64,000 nucleotides of DNA from Propionibacteriaceae bacterium. GTDB taxonomy: Bacteria > Actinomycetota > Actinomycetes > Propionibacteriales > Propionibacteriaceae. The DNA is taken from positions 1 through 64,000 of the forward strand of contig JAISAO010000031.1 in the NCBI GenBank assembly GCA_031266665.1. The letters are read 5' to 3'. Below the pieces are notes generated by a model. It made no database searches and had not been told where the DNA came from. It saw only the letters and a list, made by a program, of their open reading frames with translations. The position numbers and the translations under genes were made by a program. Of the stretch, positions 61,405 to 64,000 are shown one piece after another (the stretch's first letter is position 1; each line of letters starts with the position of its first letter).

Positions 61405-63071
61405 GCGACGACCCGCTCGTACAAGTGACTGGTGGTGGCCCCGGCCGGCCCGATGATGACTCCGGTCACTCGAGTCGAGTGGATGGTCGACGAGTAGGAG
61501 TACCACAACGGGATGGCCGGCAAGTCGCGGAAGAGGATTTCCTGGGCCTGGTTGAAATAGGTCACGGCTTGTTCGGCCGTCAGCGCCGAGCGGCCCTGGG
61601 CCAGTAAGGACTCGTACTCGTCGCTGCTCCAACCGGATTGGCTCGAAGCCCCGCCCGTCTTGGAATATACATTGCGCAACATATCATCCAGGCTGGGGTT
61701 GAACGGAATCTCCGAGGCCCGCCAGGGGCCTGTCAACTCGTGGGCGTCACGCTGCTCTAGAAACTGGGGGAAGGTCGTGATGGGACCCGGGACGGCGTTT
61801 AGGCCAAGGTTCTCGCGTAGCTGGTTGGCGACCGCCTCGATCCAGGCCTTGTGGGCCCCATCGGCATTGTAGTAGAGCTTGAGCTCGTCGTAGGGGTAGC
61901 CGCCGGCTTGCCCCAAGAGCCACTTGGCCAACTCGACGTCGTAGTCCAAGACCTCGTTGCCCGGGATCGAGTCCGACCAGCCGTCGAGCCCGATCTGGGT
62001 GTATTCCTTGGCCGGTGAGCCCAGACCGGCGAAGATGGTGTCGACGATGGCCTGACGGTCGATGGCGTGGGAGATGGCTTGGCGGACCAGCAGACCGTCG
62101 GCCGAACCCCAGAACTCATCGTAAAGGGGGAAGGTCAGCGTCTGAGTCGGCCCGCCGGGGCCGGTCACGAAACGGTCGCCGAAATCCGCCCGGGCGGTCA
62201 GCAACCCGGCCCCTGAGGCCGATCCGACATCAAGATTATCAGCCAAAACATCCTGGTAGACCGCGTCGGGGTCGGTGTAGTAACGGTAGTAGAGACCTGT
62301 GTTGTGGACTTGGCGGACGCCCGTGTAATTCGGATTGACTTCGACGTAGGTCCCGGTCGACTGGTCGATCTCACCCCGTATCTGGTAAGGCCCATTGCCG
62401 AACGGATGTTCCTTCCAAGCCTCGACGTCGTCGAAGAAGGCCCGGGGCAGAGGGGAAAAGACGACCGAGGTCAGGTGGGCCCGGAAACCGGACCAGGCCT
62501 CGGTCAACTCGATGGTGAAGGTCAGTTCGTCGACCAGCTTGAGGCCGCTCAGCTCGCGGGCGCTGGCCGTGGCGTCGGCCGCGGTCGGATGGACGGCGTC
62601 GTAGCCCTTGATGACCGCCAGGTCGCCGGCCGCCTTCTGGACGTTCTCGATCCGAGCCCCCCAGTTCCAGGCGTCGACGAAGCTGGCGGCCGTCACGGCT
62701 GAACCGTCGGCGAACAACTGACCCTGCTTGACCTGGACCGTCCAGGTGACGGCGTCGTCGGTCTCGACCGACTCGGCCACGGCGTTGACCACCTGGCCGG
62801 TGGTCTCGTCGACCCGGACCAGGCCCTCGAACAGGACGAAGACGAGCGTCTTGCGACCCTGTTCCTCCGTGTCGGTCGGTATCAGCGGCCCGTCGGGCGG
62901 GCTGGCCGAGACGGAGATGGGGTCGTAGGCGTCGGCGGCGTCGGCGGGCTGATCGGACGAGTCGTCGGCGCAGCCGGTCAGGCCGGCCCCGAGGGCGAGG
63001 ACGGTCGTCAGGGCGATGGTCTTGAGACGAAGGCGGCCGGGCAGCGGCAGCCCCCGGGTGGTAGTTTGCAT
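61401..63071 (-). CDS. oligopeptide ABC transporter substrate-binding lipoprotein
   Basis: A 556-residue SBP_bac_5 protein; ATG 63071 follows AGGAG by six bases. Signal KTIALTTVLALGAGLTGC has lipobox LTGC with Cys34 lipidated. FVDAWNWGARIENVQKAAGD, ARELSGLKLVDELTFTIEL, RQAISHAIDRQAIVDTIF and DLPAIPLWYSY follow family order. It captures peptides outside the membrane for the permease encoded downstream. First gene of the operon; a paralogue of the frameshifted 52942-54572 gene. Confidence 0.95.
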   Translation of the reverse strand: MQTTTRGLPLPGRLRLKTIALTTVLALGAGLTGCADDSSDQPADAADAYDPISVSASPPDGPLIPTDTEEQGRKTLVFVLFEGLVRVDETTGQVVNAVAESVETDDAVTWTVQVKQGQLFADGSAVTAASFVDAWNWGARIENVQKAAGDLAVIKGYDAVHPTAADATASARELSGLKLVDELTFTIELTEAWSGFRAHLTSVVFSPLPRAFFDDVEAWKEHPFGNGPYQIRGEIDQSTGTYVEVNPNYTGVRQVHNTGLYYRYYTDPDAVYQDVLADNLDVGSASGAGLLTARADFGDRFVTGPGGPTQTLTFPLYDEFWGSADGLLVRQAISHAIDRQAIVDTIFAGLGSPAKEYTQIGLDGWSDSIPGNEVLDYDVELAKWLLGQAGGYPYDELKLYYNADGAHKAWIEAVANQLRENLGLNAVPGPITTFPQFLEQRDAHELTGPWRASEIPFNPSLDDMLRNVYSKTGGASSQSGWSSDEYESLLAQGRSALTAEQAVTYFNQAQEILFRDLPAIPLWYSYSSTIHSTRVTGVIIGPAGATTSHLYERVVA

Positions 63072-63586
63072 GATGTTCTCCTGGGCGTGGACGCCGACTG
63101 ACTGATGGTGTGGATGGGTGATGCCTCCCGCGAATCTCGCTGCGACGAGTTCGTTCGAACGTCGGTTCGATGTGGTCTACGCCCAGGGGGACGCCTCCAG
63201 GAGCGGGAGACCCGAGGCGGACCGGGGTGGGCGGCCTGCGAGCCGCCCGTGGTTGGATCCCCTGGACGTCAGAAACAACAAGAACGCCGGGCGGACAGCG
63301 GCACGCCGCCAACGCCCGGCACCGACCGCTCGAGGCGATGGCAGGGGATGTCAGACCAGACGGCCGGCCGCAGCCGTAGAACATTAGTCATGTTGAACTC
63401 CATCCCTGACGAGGTGAGACTGAACCTAGCAGGTGGATACGTACGTATGCAAATGTACACGTTAATCCCCGACAGCCTAAGCAAACACATCAACGGACGT
63501 CCAGTCCGTCTTGACGCCGCCAACACCGCCATCACACCCGTCTGACGCCGCCTGCCACGAGGATCATCGGTGGATCTGGGCTCAGC
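63072..63586. promoter_or_regulatory. 515-bp upstream region of the peptide operon
   Basis: No gene is credible in this region. Bases about 63375-63500 form an AT-richer island in GC-rich surroundings. On the minus strand TTGCAT (complement of 63447-63452) and TAGGTT (complement of 63423-63428), 18 bases apart, could be -35/-10 for the operon, leaving an mRNA leader of about 350 bases. AACAT and ATGTT (63380-63394) form a small inverted repeat that might be an operator. The right end holds family A-like sequence (GGTGGATCTGGGCTCAG, about 63569-63585). All assignments are by eye. Confidence 0.4.
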
Positions 63587-64000
63587 TCATCCGTCGTCTA
63601 GGGCCGCACCCAGCCGGGCCAAGGTCTTACCCAAGCCGATGGCGACGGCAGGGCTGAAACTGGCCAGGCCGCAGGCCGGGGTCAGGGTCAGACGGCCTAC
63701 CGCCGGATCGACCGCCAACTCGTCCAGCAAGCGGCGGACCACCGGCAGTAGGGCGTCGAGGCTGAGGTCGGCCGGCCGGTCGGTGGCGGCCACCCCCAGC
63801 CAGAGGCGCCCGCCGTCTTGGTGGTAGGCGGCCAGGCGGTCGCGGGCCGGCCGGTCGAGTTTGGTCACGTCCAGGCTGACGCTGGTGAAACCGGCGGCCG
63901 GTAGCAGGTCGAGGTCCAGCCCCGGGGCGCAGCAGTGCAGGACGGTCTCGGCCAGCGGCCCCGCCGCAGAGCCCAGCCCGGCGTAGGCCGCCGCCAACTG
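63587..64000 (-). CDS. MetE-like (cobalamin-independent methionine synthase family) protein, C-terminal part
   Basis: The window ends inside this gene; 137 C-terminal residues are visible. VLHCCAPGLDLDLLPAAGF has the His-x-Cys-type zinc ligands of the MetE C-terminal barrel, and LTLTPACGLASFSPAVAIG the later Cys ligand. SLDVTKLD lies between. In actinomycetes a short MetE-C-like protein annotated as methionine synthase is common. Whether this is a true methionine synthase or a related methyltransferase cannot be told without the N-terminal part. Confidence 0.8.
   Translation of the reverse strand, partial: QLAAAYAGLGSAAGPLAETVLHCCAPGLDLDLLPAAGFTSVSLDVTKLDRPARDRLAAYHQDGGRLWLGVAATDRPADLSLDALLPVVRRLLDELAVDPAVGRLTLTPACGLASFSPAVAIGLGKTLARLGAALDDG

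Noticed and set aside
63105-63545. A 146-residue plus-strand protein upstream of the peptide operon
   Set aside because: Mixed composition, no homology signal that I recognise and no ribosome-binding site; it crosses the AT-rich island and the likely promoter.

Overview
This is one end-to-end stretch of a high-G+C (about 70% by eye) Gram-positive chromosome, most likely an actinomycete (Actinomycetota) and plausibly of the Propionibacteriales type. Pointers are the frequent GTG/TTG starts, a DUF3117 protein (an actinobacterial family), an EF-G2-type translational GTPase, the divergent glgC/glgA pair, and L,D-transpeptidases of actinobacterial design. Taxonomy is inference only. No rRNA, tRNA, CRISPR array, phage gene or intact transposase was seen.

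Region 1 (0-36 kb) is a large surface-glycan locus. It starts with gene debris (a truncated lipoprotein and a broken C39-type peptidase). Next come a family 2 glycosyltransferase (GT2) and a secreted fusion of ricin-type lectin repeats with an L,D-transpeptidase (2.0-4.5 kb). A nearly compact set for the nonulosonic acid pseudaminic acid (Pse) follows at 6.2-12 kb: pseF-pseC-pseB on the minus strand, a pseG-pseH fusion on the plus strand, then pseI. It is flanked by candidate transferases. The rest of the locus holds many GTs (GT2, GT4, GT8), two O-acyltransferases (one frameshifted), two large membrane proteins, an NAD-dependent epimerase, galE, a polyprenyl-phosphate GT2 with a DUF2304 partner, a Wzx-like flippase-like protein, an ABC-2 exporter pair (wzm/wzt) and UDP-galactopyranose mutase (glf). 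Together they could make UDP-Gal, UDP-Galf and CMP-Pse, assemble an acylated glycan on a lipid carrier and export it.

Region 2 (35-51 kb) is mostly core: dGTPase-like hydrolase, a second membrane-anchored L,D-transpeptidase, EF-G2, trmB, truA, an O-methyltransferase, glgC and glgA (glycogen), DUF3117, a DivIVA-domain protein, a LOG-family protein, dapE and an APH-type phosphotransferase.

Region 3 (51.6-63.1 kb) is a probable eight-gene minus-strand peptide-scavenging operon. It has two oligopeptide-binding lipoproteins (the downstream one frameshifted), a complete permease/ATPase set and three unrelated peptidases (S10-like carboxypeptidase, DUF885 metallopeptidase, M19 dipeptidase). The window ends in the C-terminal part of a MetE-like protein.

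The most unusual layer is non-coding. At least four families of short dispersed repeats are visible: (A) palindromes around AGCCCTGATCCACCGCT that sit exactly on the stop codons of several genes; (B) 163-bp CTAG-bounded MITE-like elements with a 64-bp deletion derivative and a one-ended remnant; (C) a second CTAG-bounded element; and (D) an approximately 95-bp hairpin repeat, one copy of which encodes the N-terminus of the M19 dipeptidase. Coordinates of gene starts were adjusted to ribosome-binding sites and overlaps where these could be seen.
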